From contig NZ_CP125968.1 in NCBI RefSeq assembly GCF_030067815.1, positions 911,501 to 975,500 of the forward strand: a stretch of 64,000 nt of DNA, written 5' to 3'. The notes below the pieces were generated by a model. The model saw nothing but the letters and a program-made list of their open reading frames with translations, ran no database searches and was not told where the DNA came from. The DNA is from Sporosarcina thermotolerans (GTDB taxonomy: Bacteria > Bacillota > Bacilli > Bacillales_A > Planococcaceae). This document shows positions 7,747 to 16,547 of this stretch, piece by piece. A program made the translations under genes and the position numbers. Each line of letters begins with the position of its first letter. The first letter of the stretch is position 1.

Positions 7747-8940
7747 TTAATTAGTCGCCAGTTCCCATTGCAATTCTTCAGCTGGTCCGAAGAATTCGAA
7801 GTGGATCTTATCTTCAGTTACACCGTTCGCAACCAATGCTGAGATAACCGCTTGCATGAACGGAGTTGGACCACAGACATAAATGTCGCTGCCTTCAGAT
7901 ACATGCTTCGCAAGGAATTCACGGTTGATGAATCCGTCACCTTCTTCAGAATAAAGCACTTCGTATTTTGCATTTGGAAGTGATTCAGTCATCGCGTGCA
8001 ACTCTTTGTGGAACGCTTGGTGACCGCGTGTACGAGCCGAATGCAGGAATGCAACCGGGCGTTCAGGTGTTGTTTTCGCGATTGTTTGGTACATAGCCAT
8101 CATAGGCGTGATACCAACACCACCGCTGATCAATGCGATTGGTGTTGTGCTTTCTGTATCCAGATAGAAATCTCCCGCAGGTGCACTGATTTCGATTTTG
8201 TCACCGACATTCAGGCTCCTATGCAGGTAGACGGAAGCCTTACCGTTCGGATTGCACTCGTCCTCGCGTTTTATAGAAATACGTAATGTATCGTTGCCTG
8301 GTGCTTTTGACAAGCTATATTGACGGTTAATTGTATGTTCGTCCCCAGGGATTTGGAAGCGCACAGTAATGTATTGACCTGGTTTGTAAGTTGGTAATTT
8401 TTTGCCATCAACAGGTTTGAAATAGAAGGAAGTAATGACTTCGCTTTCCGGAACCTTTTCAACAAGTTCAAATTCCTTAAATGTTCTCCAGCCGCCTTCA
8501 GCTTCCTCTGCTTCATCGTACATTTCTTTTTCAATGCCGATAAATGCATCTGCGATAACTTGGTACGCTTCGCCCCAAGCCGCAATTATTTCAGGAGTTG
8601 CCGCGTCACCAAGAACTTCTTTGATCGCTCCAAGAAGATGGTACCCAACGATTGGATAATGTTCTTTTTGGATGCCTAAAGAGCGGTGCTTATGCGCGAT
8701 TTGAACAACTGCAGGAATGATTGCACCTAAGTTGTCGATATGAGCTGCAGCTGCGTAAACCGTGTTGGCAAGGGCAGTTTGTTGGCGACCTTTTGATTGG
8801 TTCGCATGGTTGAAAACGTTTAAAAGCTCAGGATGAGCAGCGAACATATTTTTATAAAAAACGGTTGTAATTGTTTTTCCATGTTGTTCAAGTACTGGTA
8901 CTGTGGATTTTACGATGTCAATTGTTTCTTGTGATAACAT
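7747..8940 (-). CDS. hmp: Flavohaemoglobin, nitric oxide dioxygenase
   Basis: Oxidises nitric oxide to nitrate using oxygen and NAD(P)H, protecting against nitrosative stress in the cytoplasm. The globin domain (about 1-140) has the proximal haem ligand His85 in AHKHRSLGI, with HYPIVG after it. A ferredoxin-reductase-type domain follows, with the FAD motif RQYSLS and NAD(P) motif GGVGITPMM, and the C-terminal FFGP segment. Total length is 397 residues, normal for the family. ATG 8940 is preferred to GTG 8949 because AAGGG lies about 11 bases before it and it gives the usual His85 numbering. It is divergent from nsrR, whose product is the expected repressor. Confidence 0.95.
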   Translation of the reverse strand: MLSQETIDIVKSTVPVLEQHGKTITTVFYKNMFAAHPELLNVFNHANQSKGRQQTALANTVYAAAAHIDNLGAIIPAVVQIAHKHRSLGIQKEHYPIVGYHLLGAIKEVLGDAATPEIIAAWGEAYQVIADAFIGIEKEMYDEAEEAEGGWRTFKEFELVEKVPESEVITSFYFKPVDGKKLPTYKPGQYITVRFQIPGDEHTINRQYSLSKAPGNDTLRISIKREDECNPNGKASVYLHRSLNVGDKIEISAPAGDFYLDTESTTPIALISGGVGITPMMAMYQTIAKTTPERPVAFLHSARTRGHQAFHKELHAMTESLPNAKYEVLYSEEGDGFINREFLAKHVSEGSDIYVCGPTPFMQAVISALVANGVTEDKIHFEFFGPAEELQWELATN

Positions 8941-8980
8941 TGAATGCACAACCCTTCATGTATTATTATTTCCACAATAA

Positions 8981-8992
8981 ACGATTAATCGT
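8981..8992. promoter_or_regulatory. Palindrome ACGATTAATCGT upstream of hmp
   Basis: A perfect 12-bp palindrome 40 bp upstream of the hmp start, in the hmp-nsrR control region. It could bind a dimeric regulator or be chance; no named factor is assigned. Confidence 0.35.
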
Positions 8993-9010
8993 CTTAAAGC
9001 TATATCAGTA

Positions 9011-9027
9011 ATACATCTTAAGTATTT
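9011..9027. promoter_or_regulatory. Putative NsrR operator between hmp and nsrR
   Basis: ATACATCTTAAGTATTT matches the recalled B. subtilis NsrR consensus ATRTATYTTAAATATAT at 14 of 17 positions. It lies between the divergent hmp and nsrR genes, where an autoregulated nitric oxide switch would need it. Confidence 0.6.
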
Positions 9028-9050
9028 ATGTTAGATTTTAGACACATTTC

Positions 9051-9079
9051 TTTCACGATACGGACATAATCGTTATAAT
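9051..9079 (+). promoter_or_regulatory. Putative nsrR promoter
   Basis: TTTCAC, a 17-bp spacer and a perfect TATAAT at 9074-9079. Transcription would begin near 9086, inside the longer possible nsrR frame, which supports ATG 9104 as the start. Confidence 0.55.
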
Positions 9080-9103
9080 AGGATGGAGAATGGCGGTGGA
9101 ATT

Positions 9104-9547
9104 ATGCGGTTAACTTTATATACAGATTTTTCATTACGCGTACTAATATACCTTGGAGCAAAGGAACAGAACGAGTTATCAACCATTCAAGAGATCTCTG
9201 ACCAGTATCAGATTTCAAAAAACCATCTAACGAAAGTCGTCCATGAATTGGGGAAGATGGGACTAATTGAAACAGTACGCGGACGCGGAGGCGGTATCCG
9301 CATGAAGTTGAAACCTGAAGAGATTAATGTAGGTGAACTCGTTCGAAAGACGGAGGATGACTTTTATCTGGTGGAATGTTTTAGTTCAGATGGGAATCAA
9401 TGCATACTTTCGCCTGTTTGCCGGCTTAAAGGTGCACTGCAAGAAGCACTTGTCGCCTATTTCGCAGTTTTAGACAAGTATTCAATTGCAGATTTTATTG
9501 TGAATAAAGATGAGCTTGCCGCGTTATTGTTCGGCAAACCTTTATGA
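9104..9547 (+). CDS. nsrR: Rrf2-family nitric oxide-sensing repressor NsrR
   Basis: Rrf2-type transcription regulator of 147 residues. An N-terminal winged helix (MRLTLYTDFSLRVLIYLGAK, ISKNHLTKVVHELGKMGLI) is followed by the Fe-S cluster loop with three cysteines, spaced as in NsrR (CFSSDGNQCILSPVCRLKGAL). Nitric oxide damages the cluster and releases the operator. ATG 9104 is chosen over ATG 9083 for three reasons: family alignment begins there, GGCGGTGGA precedes it, and the predicted transcript starts near 9086. The divergent hmp gene is the expected target, and a candidate operator lies between them at 9011. ppaC follows 38 bp later in the same direction. Confidence 0.9.
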   Translation: MRLTLYTDFSLRVLIYLGAKEQNELSTIQEISDQYQISKNHLTKVVHELGKMGLIETVRGRGGGIRMKLKPEEINVGELVRKTEDDFYLVECFSSDGNQCILSPVCRLKGALQEALVAYFAVLDKYSIADFIVNKDELAALLFGKPL

Positions 9548-9585
9548 TAGAATAAGAACGAATCTATATAAGTAGGAGGATTTAA

Positions 9586-10512
9586 ATGGGAAAAGTATTA
9601 GTATTTGGACATAAAAACCCTGACACCGATTCCATTACGGCGGCGATCAGCTTGGCTTATTTGAAACAACAACTTGGAATGGATGCGGAGGCAGTTCGTC
9701 TGGGCTCTATTTCAGGCGAAACAGCGTATGCGTTAAGTCAGTTCGGTTTTGAGGCACCGCGCTTGATTGAAAAAGCTGCGCCTGATGCACAGCAGGTCAT
9801 TCTTGTTGACCATAACGAAAAACAGCAAAGCGTCGATGATTTAGATGATGTACAAGTTATTGAAGTTGTCGATCATCACCGAATCGCCAATTTCCAAACG
9901 GCGGATCCGCTGTATTACCGTGCAGAACCGGTTGGCTGTACAGCTACGATTTTGAATAAATTGTACAAAGAACATGGTGTCGAAATTCCAAAGAACATCG
10001 CAGGGCTTATGCTTTCAGCAATCATTTCCGATTCACTTTTATTCAAATCCCCAACGTTCACAGAACAGGATCGTGCGGCAGCTGAAGAGTTGGCTGCTAT
10101 TGCAGATATTGACGCCGAAGTGTACGGCCTTGAAATGTTGAAGGCGGGTGCTGACTTGAGCGGGAAGTCGTTGGAAGAGCTTGTTTCGTTAGATGCGAAA
10201 GAGTTCACGATGGGCGCGGCGAAAGTTGAAATCGCACAAGTGAATGCCATTGATGTCAATGACGTCATGAGCCGTCAGGCGGAGCTTGAAGTTCTATTGA
10301 ACAGTATTATTGAAGAAAAAGGGTTGGACCTATTCCTATTCGCAGTAACGGATATTCTAAACAATGATTCGACTGTTATTGTACTCGGTAAGGCAGCTGA
10401 ACGTGCTTGTGCTGCGTTCAATGTAGCATTGACGAATAATACGGCTGTCCTTAAAGGCGTTGTTTCAAGAAAGAAACAAATCGTTCCAGTATTGACTGAA
10501 GCGCTGAAGTAA
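9586..10512 (+). CDS. ppaC: Manganese-dependent inorganic pyrophosphatase
   Basis: Family II soluble inorganic pyrophosphatase of 308 residues, hydrolysing pyrophosphate in the cytoplasm. The N-terminal DHH domain shows the metal ligands in [10 protein letters not shown] (residues 7-16), the DHNE motif near 75 and VVDHHR near 97. The C-terminal DHHA2 domain contains the SRKKQIVP motif near residue 295, which binds substrate. The site GTAGGAGGA lies directly upstream of ATG 9586. It is 38 bp after nsrR and may share its promoter. A strong bidirectional terminator follows. Confidence 0.95.
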   Translation: MGKVLVFGHKNPDTDSITAAISLAYLKQQLGMDAEAVRLGSISGETAYALSQFGFEAPRLIEKAAPDAQQVILVDHNEKQQSVDDLDDVQVIEVVDHHRIANFQTADPLYYRAEPVGCTATILNKLYKEHGVEIPKNIAGLMLSAIISDSLLFKSPTFTEQDRAAAEELAAIADIDAEVYGLEMLKAGADLSGKSLEELVSLDAKEFTMGAAKVEIAQVNAIDVNDVMSRQAELEVLLNSIIEEKGLDLFLFAVTDILNNDSTVIVLGKAAERACAAFNVALTNNTAVLKGVVSRKKQIVPVLTEALK

Positions 10513-10525
10513 TAATCTTCAAATA

Positions 10526-10569
10526 AAAAGAAGCAGAGGGAAGGTGCAATTCCCCTCTGCTTCTTTTTC
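10526..10569. terminator. Bidirectional terminator between ppaC and the AAA ATPase gene
   Basis: A 16-bp stem (AAAAGAAGCAGAGGG / CCCTCTGCTTCTTTT) with an 11-base loop and A/T runs on both sides. It serves the converging genes ppaC and the minus-strand ATPase, overlapping the last codon of the latter. Confidence 0.9.
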
Positions 10570-11350
10570 AATCAAATAAATGACGTAAATATCGATCCGG
10601 GGCGTTCAGGAAATCCCGTGTCAACTGGACATGAGTCATCTCTTCGAAATTAGATTGCATAAGGACACCATCCCGAATTTCATATAAATCTGCGTCTGGA
10701 TACGCCATGAAAATTGGGGAATGCGTCGAAATAAGGAATTTGGCGCCTTCCTTCGTCATATCGTGAATCATCGCAAGAAGCGACAATTGGTTTTGCGGGG
10801 AGGGCGCCTCGGGCTCATCAAGTATGTAAAAACCGCCTGGGCGGAATCTGGCTTGGAATAAGTCGAAAAAACTTTCACCATGGGATCTTTTTTCGAGGCC
10901 ATCCCCGTATAAATTTTTCAGTTCATAATATGTTCTTGCATAGGGTAGGATTTCCAAGCTGTTAGGGTCACGCTGTTTGATTTCCTCCATTTTTGACCAT
11001 GCCTCTTCCCGCATGATCGCAAGGCTTCGCGTATACGTAATATAATCGGAAGCTCTGAAAAAGAAACCATTCTTCGTTTTTACATCCCAAACGAGTTTCA
11101 AATCATCTGCCAGATCGAAAGCAGGAGAGAGCGAATGATCCTTTTCCATATGCTCACCGCTAATTAGGATGCTTCCAGCAGCAGCGGCAATCCCTTCAAG
11201 AAATGTCGTCTTTCCACTGCCATTATCGCCTGCAATAATTGTGACGGGCGATTCAAGGACGAGTGTATTGAAATTACGTATAAGATCCAAACTGAACGGG
11301 TAGCGCTCATCAACCGTTTCCTGTTTCCGTATGATTTTCCGCAATGACAT
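10568..11350 (-). CDS. AAA-family ATPase (ABC-type ATP-binding domain, stand-alone)
   Basis: A 260-residue ATPase of the AAA_21/ABC-ATPase-like group with no membrane part. Walker A is GDNGSGKTT near residues 41-49. Walker B is GGFYILDEPEAPSP, followed by the switch SLLAMIHDMTKEGAKFLISTHSP. The order and spacing are those of predicted ATP-binding proteins that act alone, sometimes as OLD-like or RecF-like proteins; no nuclease partner is adjacent. ATG 11350 is taken because AGGGGTGAAGTAC precedes it. A longer frame reaching 11500 would overlap the next gene and lacks a ribosome site. The cellular role is unknown. Confidence 0.8.
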   Translation of the reverse strand: MSLRKIIRKQETVDERYPFSLDLIRNFNTLVLESPVTIIAGDNGSGKTTFLEGIAAAAGSILISGEHMEKDHSLSPAFDLADDLKLVWDVKTKNGFFFRASDYITYTRSLAIMREEAWSKMEEIKQRDPNSLEILPYARTYYELKNLYGDGLEKRSHGESFFDLFQARFRPGGFYILDEPEAPSPQNQLSLLAMIHDMTKEGAKFLISTHSPIFMAYPDADLYEIRDGVLMQSNFEEMTHVQLTRDFLNAPDRYLRHLFD

Positions 11351-11396
11351 GTACTTCACCCCTTTTGGACAGTATACCGAATAACAGTGGAGGTTC

Positions 11397-12773
11397 CTAT
11401 CCCAAATCGAGCGGTTTCGTTGCTGGTCCTTCAAGGACGGACCCATCCTTTCTGAAACGGGATCCGTGGCATGGACAATCCCACGTCTCGTCAGCCTCAT
11501 TCCACCTCGTTCTACACCCCATATGCGTGCAAATCGGCGAATCCTTTCTCTTGATATGCCCGCCCGAAAATTCCCTTAGAACAAGACCGGAATTCTTTAA
11601 AGCTTGTATGAGAAAGGAGCCGAATCCAGTTCGGTCTGGAGCATAGAGGGAGCTTGCTTTGTTTTCCCTGCCGATAATCTGATCGCTGATGATTCTTGCG
11701 CAAACAAGTGAATTCGACAGCCCCCATTTTCTAAAACCAGTATTCATGTAGACATAAGGCATACTTTTCGAAATGGGACCAGCATATGGAATAAGGTCAG
11801 GGGTCGAAGGGTCCTGCGCAGACCATTTTTCCTGCATTGGGTCAAGTTGATAAATGTATTTTAATTCCGAGTCCAAAGTACGGTAATGTATTTGCGTCTC
11901 CTTTTCAACACCTGCACGATGTCCCTCCCCAGATAAAAGGAAATGGGCTTGTCCATCGATGAAGGCAGTCCGTGCTGAACGTTTCGGTGCATCAACCGAA
12001 ATATATTGTCCCTGCAATGGCATATTGGCATAAGTGGATACTAAGTATGATCTCCCTACGGACAACTTAAGGATTTGCAATCCGCGTAAAGCCTCTATTG
12101 GATAATGTGTACACAATATAAGTTTGTTAAATTGTATTTCATTATTAGAGTTTGTATATAGAAGCCTTTTTCTCAAATCCATTAAGCGGATATTCGTTTT
12201 CTCGAATATCCGGGCACCTGCTTTAACTGCTAGTTGGGCCAAATGCTGTCCAAATCGAACAGGATGAATTTGAGCCTCATCTTTAATCGTAAGCGTAGCC
12301 TCAGTTTTCAGCGGTAGTTCACTATCCCTTCCCAATTCGGCTGCTATGCCAATCTCATCATAGGCCAATTTCTCTTTCCGAAGCAGCTCTGTTCCATACT
12401 TCGATTGGGAAAAAAGTACTGAATTTGCATCCCAAAGTTCATCACCTATGGCAAAGCTCTTTCCGAATAATACAGCTTCACGGTTAGCTTCAAAATAAAT
12501 CTTGGCATTATCCCGTCCGAATTTTTTAATTAGATCAGCATAAACAAGGTCATGCTGTAATGTCAGTTTGCCAGTTGAATTGCCTGTCGCTCCAGCAAGA
12601 ATCTCATCCTTTTCCAATAAAACGACGTCTACTCCTTCTTTCGCCAAGAAGTAGGCATTTGCGATTCCACTTAATCCTCCACCGATTATGCAGACATCGC
12701 ACGATATATCCTTATTTAAAGCGGGGTAGGAATTCCGCGGATAGGCAGTTTTAAGCCAAAGTGAATTATTCAT
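11397..12773 (-). CDS. FAD-dependent oxidoreductase with C-terminal Rieske domain (YhfW-like)
   Basis: A 458-residue fusion. The N-terminal DAO-type FAD domain has the dinucleotide motif CIIGGGLSGIANAYFLA near residues 28-45 and LLEKDEILAGATGNSTGKL. The C-terminal Rieske 2Fe-2S domain has ligands C415, H417, C433 and H436 (CTHMGC ... CPCHGS). The same architecture is found in B. subtilis YhfW. It is probably a cytoplasmic amine or proline-like oxidoreductase; the substrate is unknown. ATG 12773 is preferred because GGAGGACTGAGC lies directly before it, while upstream ATGs lack such a site. The 46 bp to the AAA ATPase suggest a possible shared transcript. Confidence 0.88.
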   Translation of the reverse strand: MNNSLWLKTAYPRNSYPALNKDISCDVCIIGGGLSGIANAYFLAKEGVDVVLLEKDEILAGATGNSTGKLTLQHDLVYADLIKKFGRDNAKIYFEANREAVLFGKSFAIGDELWDANSVLFSQSKYGTELLRKEKLAYDEIGIAAELGRDSELPLKTEATLTIKDEAQIHPVRFGQHLAQLAVKAGARIFEKTNIRLMDLRKRLLYTNSNNEIQFNKLILCTHYPIEALRGLQILKLSVGRSYLVSTYANMPLQGQYISVDAPKRSARTAFIDGQAHFLLSGEGHRAGVEKETQIHYRTLDSELKYIYQLDPMQEKWSAQDPSTPDLIPYAGPISKSMPYVYMNTGFRKWGLSNSLVCARIISDQIIGRENKASSLYAPDRTGFGSFLIQALKNSGLVLREFSGGHIKRKDSPICTHMGCRTRWNEADETWDCPCHGSRFRKDGSVLEGPATKPLDLG

Positions 12774-12877
12774 GCTCAGTCCTCCAATAGATTCTTCAAT
12801 AACAGCATAAGCAGGCATATTCATTGTTGCCAGTTTAAATGAATTCTAAAATAAGAAAGGAAAGGTGGTTGTTAATC

Positions 12878-13585
12878 ATGAAAATTGAAGTCTGGTCAGA
12901 TTATGTTTGCCCGTTTTGCTATATTGGAAAAAGAAGATTGGAAGAAGCAATAGAGTCTACAAACTTAACGGGTCAAACTGAAGTGGTCTTTAAGGCATTC
13001 CAGTTGGACCCGAATACGCCTGTTTCAGCAAACGGTTCAGCAGTCGAAGGCTTGACAAAGAAATTTGGAATCAGCCAAACAGAAGCAGAGCGGATGATGG
13101 CAAATGTCGCGGAGCAGGCCAAGACGGTGGGACTGAATTATGACGTCGAAGGCATGAAAGTGGCAAACACATATAATGCTCATCGCCTTGCAAAGTTAGC
13201 GGAGCAGGAAGGCAAAGCCGACGCTGTATCTGAACGCCTGCTGGAAGGTCATTTCGTCAAAGGAGAGGCCCTTGGTGACGAGTCTACATTGGTAGCCATT
13301 GCGGAAGAAGTAGGTATTTCAAAAGACCGGGTTCAACAAATGCTTCAATCTGATGAGTTCTCCAATGAAGTGAAGAAAGACATTGGCGAAGCTGGACAAA
13401 TCGGTGTTCAAGGCGTGCCATTCTTTGTCATCAACCGTAAATACGCAATCTCAGGTGCGCAACCAGCGCAAGCTTTCGAAGAAGCATTACGAAAAGTAGC
13501 GGCAGAAGAAGGAATCCAACCCCAGTTGAAAGTACTAGGCAAAGAAGGCCAAGGCCTCTGCACAGACGACAACTGTGAAATTTGA
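12878..13585 (+). CDS. DsbA-family oxidoreductase, FrnE-like
   Basis: A 235-residue thioredoxin-fold protein of the DsbA/FrnE group. The active-site pair Cys11-Pro-Phe-Cys14 sits in WSDYVCPFCYIGKRRLEEA. The cis-Pro region is GVQGVPFFVINRKYAISGAQ. No signal peptide is present, so it should act in the cytoplasm as a thiol-disulfide enzyme or a 2-hydroxychromene-isomerase relative. The C-terminal CTDDNCEI tail adds two cysteines. ATG 12878 follows AAAGGTGG; the upstream ATG at 12839 has no good site. It is divergent from the Rieske oxidoreductase, about 100 bp apart, so both may answer to the same redox signal, which is inference. Confidence 0.85.
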   Translation: MKIEVWSDYVCPFCYIGKRRLEEAIESTNLTGQTEVVFKAFQLDPNTPVSANGSAVEGLTKKFGISQTEAERMMANVAEQAKTVGLNYDVEGMKVANTYNAHRLAKLAEQEGKADAVSERLLEGHFVKGEALGDESTLVAIAEEVGISKDRVQQMLQSDEFSNEVKKDIGEAGQIGVQGVPFFVINRKYAISGAQPAQAFEEALRKVAAEEGIQPQLKVLGKEGQGLCTDDNCEI

Positions 13586-13640
13586 AGGATCTAATCATTT
13601 TCACGTAACTTTTGAAAAACGTAGTAGGTAAAAGACGTCT

Positions 13641-13880
13641 CCGTTGATTGAAGCGTAGGGCGGCGACTCCAGCGAACGCCGTAACGAAGGACGGCGTTTG
13701 CGAGCAAAAGTGCAGCGTTGCGAGCAATGTTTATTGCGACCCTAAGGGAGCAGGAATGCCAAAACGGATGCCTTAATTTCTGCAAAAAAACGCAGAAATA
13801 CGGCAAATCGAACTCTTCGTGGTTCGATTGGCTGAAGCCATGCCCGCGGAAAGCGTCCGCCTGAAGCGTAAATCAACAGT
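13641..13880. repeat. Bacillaceae-type intergenic element with inverted ends
   Basis: About 240 bp without a plausible gene. The left end CCGTTGATTGAAGCGTAGGG and the right end (read from the other strand) CTGTTGATTTACGCTTCAGG form imperfect inverted repeats. The inner motif GCGGCGACTCC on the left and CCGCGGAAAGCGTCCGCCTG on the right are familiar from a common Bacillaceae intergenic repeat. The core 13676-13727 (GCCGTAACGAAGGACGGCG and onward) is also found, reversed, at 25145-25195 inside a different repeat type. Confidence 0.7.
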
Positions 13881-13895
13881 ACTGCTTATCTAATG

Positions 13896-13940
13896 AAAAA
13901 ACGACGGTGTTAGCTTTTATCGCTAACACCGTCGTTTTTT
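13896..13940. terminator. Bidirectional terminator overlapping the end of mrpG
   Basis: An 18-bp near-perfect stem (AAAAAACGACGGTGTTAGC / GCTAACACCGTCGTTTTTT) with a loop of about 8 bases. The right arm lies within the last codons of mrpG, so the hairpin ends the mrp operon at its stop codon. Confidence 0.9.
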
Positions 13941-14296
13941 AGTTCATCCTTATACAAAACTTCCTTCAAAGCATCCTCAGTCGAAATATCCGCCAACTCC
14001 ACCTTCGAACGATAAGCAGCCCTCACAAGTAAATGGCCTGCCACCGGAGCCGTAAGAAAAACGAAAACAATTCCAAGAAGGACACGTACGCTAACAAATT
14101 GCTCACGGAACAAAAAATACAAAAACGTTCCAGAAAGTGTTAGCAATACAGCGAGAGTCGAGCTCTTTGTCGCAGCATGCGAGCGCGTATACACATCCGG
14201 CAATCGAATAAGCCCGAACACACTAATCACACTCGCAATCCCGCCCATTAATATCAATAGCGCCCCTATAAATTCACCGATCACGTTTACGCTCAA
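13910..14296 (-). CDS. mrpG: Na+/H+ antiporter subunit MrpG
   Basis: Subunit G of the multisubunit Mrp (Mnh/Sha) cation/proton antiporter, a small membrane protein with three helices. The diagnostic segment FGLIRLPDVYTRSHAATKSSTLAVLL lies about 30 residues from the start. TTG 14296 is used because AAGGGGGGTC is 5 bases upstream and the family N-terminus fits; the longer frame to 14341 would add an unrelated hydrophilic stretch. It overlaps mrpF by 23 bp. The last codons form one arm of the terminator hairpin, so the gene closes the operon. Confidence 0.9.
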   Translation of the reverse strand: MSVNVIGEFIGALLILMGGIASVISVFGLIRLPDVYTRSHAATKSSTLAVLLTLSGTFLYFLFREQFVSVRVLLGIVFVFLTAPVAGHLLVRAAYRSKVELADISTEDALKEVLYKDELKNDGVSDKS

Positions 14297-14558
14297 CGAT
14301 GACCCCCCTTTCAATTGCTCTCGAAAAGGCGATCGTTCCAATGAATGAAAGAATACCTAATATCAAAATGACCTCCAAAAAGGCCTTTGTCTTCAATATG
14401 ATCGAGACAACCGCAATCGTTGCGATCAAATTCACACCAATCATATCAAGTGCAAGGACACGGTCAGGCATCGAAGGGCCAAGAACGATCCGAATGATTG
14501 CAATGGAAATAGTGATAGAAAATAGAATTAGTGACACCGTCAGCATCATTTCAATCAT
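14274..14558 (-). CDS. mrpF: Na+/H+ antiporter subunit MrpF
   Basis: Subunit F of the Mrp antiporter, 94 residues with three membrane helices. The family core is RIVLGPSMPDRVLALDMIGVN followed by a second helix rich in Ile/Val. ATG 14558 overlaps the stop of mrpE (ATGA arrangement), and GGAGGTGACACG supplies the ribosome site inside the mrpE end. This tight overlap indicates coupled translation. It is needed for assembly of the Na+(Li+)/H+ exchanger in related Bacillus species; in this organism that role is inferred from family knowledge. Confidence 0.93.
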   Translation of the reverse strand: MIEMMLTVSLILFSITISIAIIRIVLGPSMPDRVLALDMIGVNLIATIAVVSIILKTKAFLEVILILGILSFIGTIAFSRAIERGVIVERKRDR

Positions 14559-15036
14559 CGTGTCACCTCCATGATCGCTTTTTCAAAGTTCTTTAGCTGT
14601 TTGATCAAACCTGCCCTGGACTCCTCAACATCCATCGCATGGATATACAGCGTATCGCCTTCAGGAGACACTTCCATCACGACCGAACCCGGAGTCAACG
14701 TGAGAAGAAGGGATAGCATCGTCACTTCTACATCACTTTTCAGGACTGTCTCGTATTTAAAGATTCCCGGCTTGATTTTCAATTTGGGACTTAAAATCTG
14801 TCCAAGACAACGATGCTCGACTGCGTCAATTCAGATATGAAAATGAAAAGTAATTTAATTGTTTTAACTAACCGCCGCAAATAAAATTGTGTGCCGAAAA
14901 AGCGGTGCATGAAAAAGATAATTCCAATTCCGACAAGGAAACCGGCAAAGAAAGTCGTGAACTTCAATTCATCTTCATCCATTAACGTCATCCATAAAAA
15001 AGCGATGAACAGGTTCAGTAATAACTGGGCTGGCAT
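14555..15036 (-). CDS. mrpE: Na+/H+ antiporter subunit MrpE, one frameshift
   Basis: Subunit E of the Mrp antiporter, about 160 residues after repair. The first part has two or three membrane helices (LLLNLFIAFLWMTLM, FFAGFLVGIGIIFFM) and FYLRRLVKTIKLLFIFI. The second part is the conserved soluble end IKPGIFKYETVLKSDVEVTML, LLLTLTPGSVVME, LYIHAMDVEE. The frame breaks at the plus-strand CC 14802-14803; adding one base joins SSIVVLG to QILSPKLKIKPG. Because subunit E is required for the complex, a read error is more likely than a dead gene. ATG 15036 follows GAGGTGGAG. Confidence 0.85.
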
Positions 15037-15059
15037 CAAACTCCACCTCAACTTTCCGC

Positions 15060-16547
15060 TTAACGATTTCCTTGTAATACAGCTTCTATATAGATATCAG
15101 GATTCATAAGTGTACGTGCAGCATCACTGACATAGGGGGCAAGACCTTCGACCCCAATCCCGATTGCAACTGTCATGATTGCGAGGAGGACACATGGAAT
15201 GAGCATCCCTTTTTTTAATGGTACATCGTCATCCTCATTAATAATCGTCTCACCCCAGAAGCAATTCAGGAAGATGCGCAGTAATGAGTATAGAACGAAA
15301 ATACCAGACATAAAGGCCACTGCCAACAACAGATAGGACCCTGTTTCAATCGCCCCTTGTCCTAAGTACACTTTGCCGATGAATCCACTTAACGGAGGAA
15401 TACCCGTCAATGATAGCATCGTGATGAAAAACAGCCAACCAAGCATAGGATAGTTGCGGATAAGACCGCTCATCTCTTCAATCTTGGATTTTCCTGTCAA
15501 ATAGATCATCGTCCCCGCAATAAGGAATAACAAAGCTTTCACAATCATGTCATGTATTAAATAATAGATAGCACCCTGGAACGCAATTTCGGAAGACATG
15601 GCAAGACCCGCCAAGATGAAACCGACGGCAATCACAACATTATACGAAACAATTTTTCGAATATCGTTATACGCAAGTGCACCGATACTTCCGCCTATCA
15701 TCGTCAATATGGCCATGATCCCAATTACAGTATGCGTAATGACCGTTTCATGATAAAAGATGAGTGTGAAAATACGGAACATAGCATAGATACCGACTTT
15801 AGTGAGCAAAGCACCGAATAATGCCGCAACTATGGTAGGGGGTGCACTATATGAGTTAGGAAGCCAGAAATAAAGCAACAGTCCAGCCTTTAGACTGAAT
15901 ACGATTAGGAACATCAAACTGATCACTGTTAGTAGCGGCCCTTGTCCTACTTCCGCAATCCTGACAGATAAATGAGCCATATTCAAAGTTCCGACCGTTC
16001 CGTATAAATAAGCAATCCCGATTAAGAAGAACCATGAGGAAAGTACATTGATCGTCACGTATTTGATCGATTCGACAAGCTGAATCTTCCTGCCGCCCAT
16101 TGTAATGAGCACATAAGAGGAAAGTAACATGACTTCGAAACAAACGAATAAATTAAATAGATCACCTGTCAGGAATGAACCGTTAACTCCTGCTACAAGG
16201 AAAAAGATAAACGGATAAAAAAACATACTCTCATGTTGTTTTCCAATGGACGAAAAAGCATAAATAAGAAGAATTCCTGTCACGATCGATGTCGTTATGA
16301 CAAGCAACATGGAAAACGAATCCGCTACAAATAAAATGCCATATGGCGGTAACCAACCACCGAAATCTAATCGTAAAATACCTTCATGCTGAATTTTATT
16401 TAAAATGACTATGCTTACAGTGATCGTTGCAATTATAGATAAAACACTGAAAACACGTTGAGAATTCGTGCGAGTTCGTAAGAAAATCAAGATAATCCCC
16501 GTCAATAAAGGAATGATCATCGGCATAACTAAAATATTATTCATCAT
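15060..16547 (-). CDS. mrpD: Na+/H+ antiporter subunit MrpD
   Basis: Subunit D of the Mrp antiporter, a NuoL/M/N-type proton-translocating membrane protein of about 495 residues with some 14 helices. Conserved parts include [31 protein letters not shown] sequence (family Glu in the FVCFE stretch) and the lysine-bearing helices around [20 protein letters not shown]. It overlaps the end of mrpC by a few bases (TGATGATGAATAA), with start ATG at 16547 or 16544; TTG 16550 is less likely. Placed between C and E as in other group 1 Mrp operons, it works with MrpA in the ion path. Confidence 0.93.
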   Translation of the reverse strand: MMNNILVMPMIIPLLTGIILIFLRTRTNSQRVFSVLSIIATITVSIVILNKIQHEGILRLDFGGWLPPYGILFVADSFSMLLVITTSIVTGILLIYAFSSIGKQHESMFFYPFIFFLVAGVNGSFLTGDLFNLFVCFEVMLLSSYVLITMGGRKIQLVESIKYVTINVLSSWFFLIGIAYLYGTVGTLNMAHLSVRIAEVGQGPLLTVISLMFLIVFSLKAGLLLYFWLPNSYSAPPTIVAALFGALLTKVGIYAMFRIFTLIFYHETVITHTVIGIMAILTMIGGSIGALAYNDIRKIVSYNVVIAVGFILAGLAMSSEIAFQGAIYYLIHDMIVKALLFLIAGTMIYLTGKSKIEEMSGLIRNYPMLGWLFFITMLSLTGIPPLSGFIGKVYLGQGAIETGSYLLLAVAFMSGIFVLYSLLRIFLNCFWGETIINEDDDVPLKKGMLIPCVLLAIMTVAIGIGVEGLAPYVSDAARTLMNPDIYIEAVLQGNR

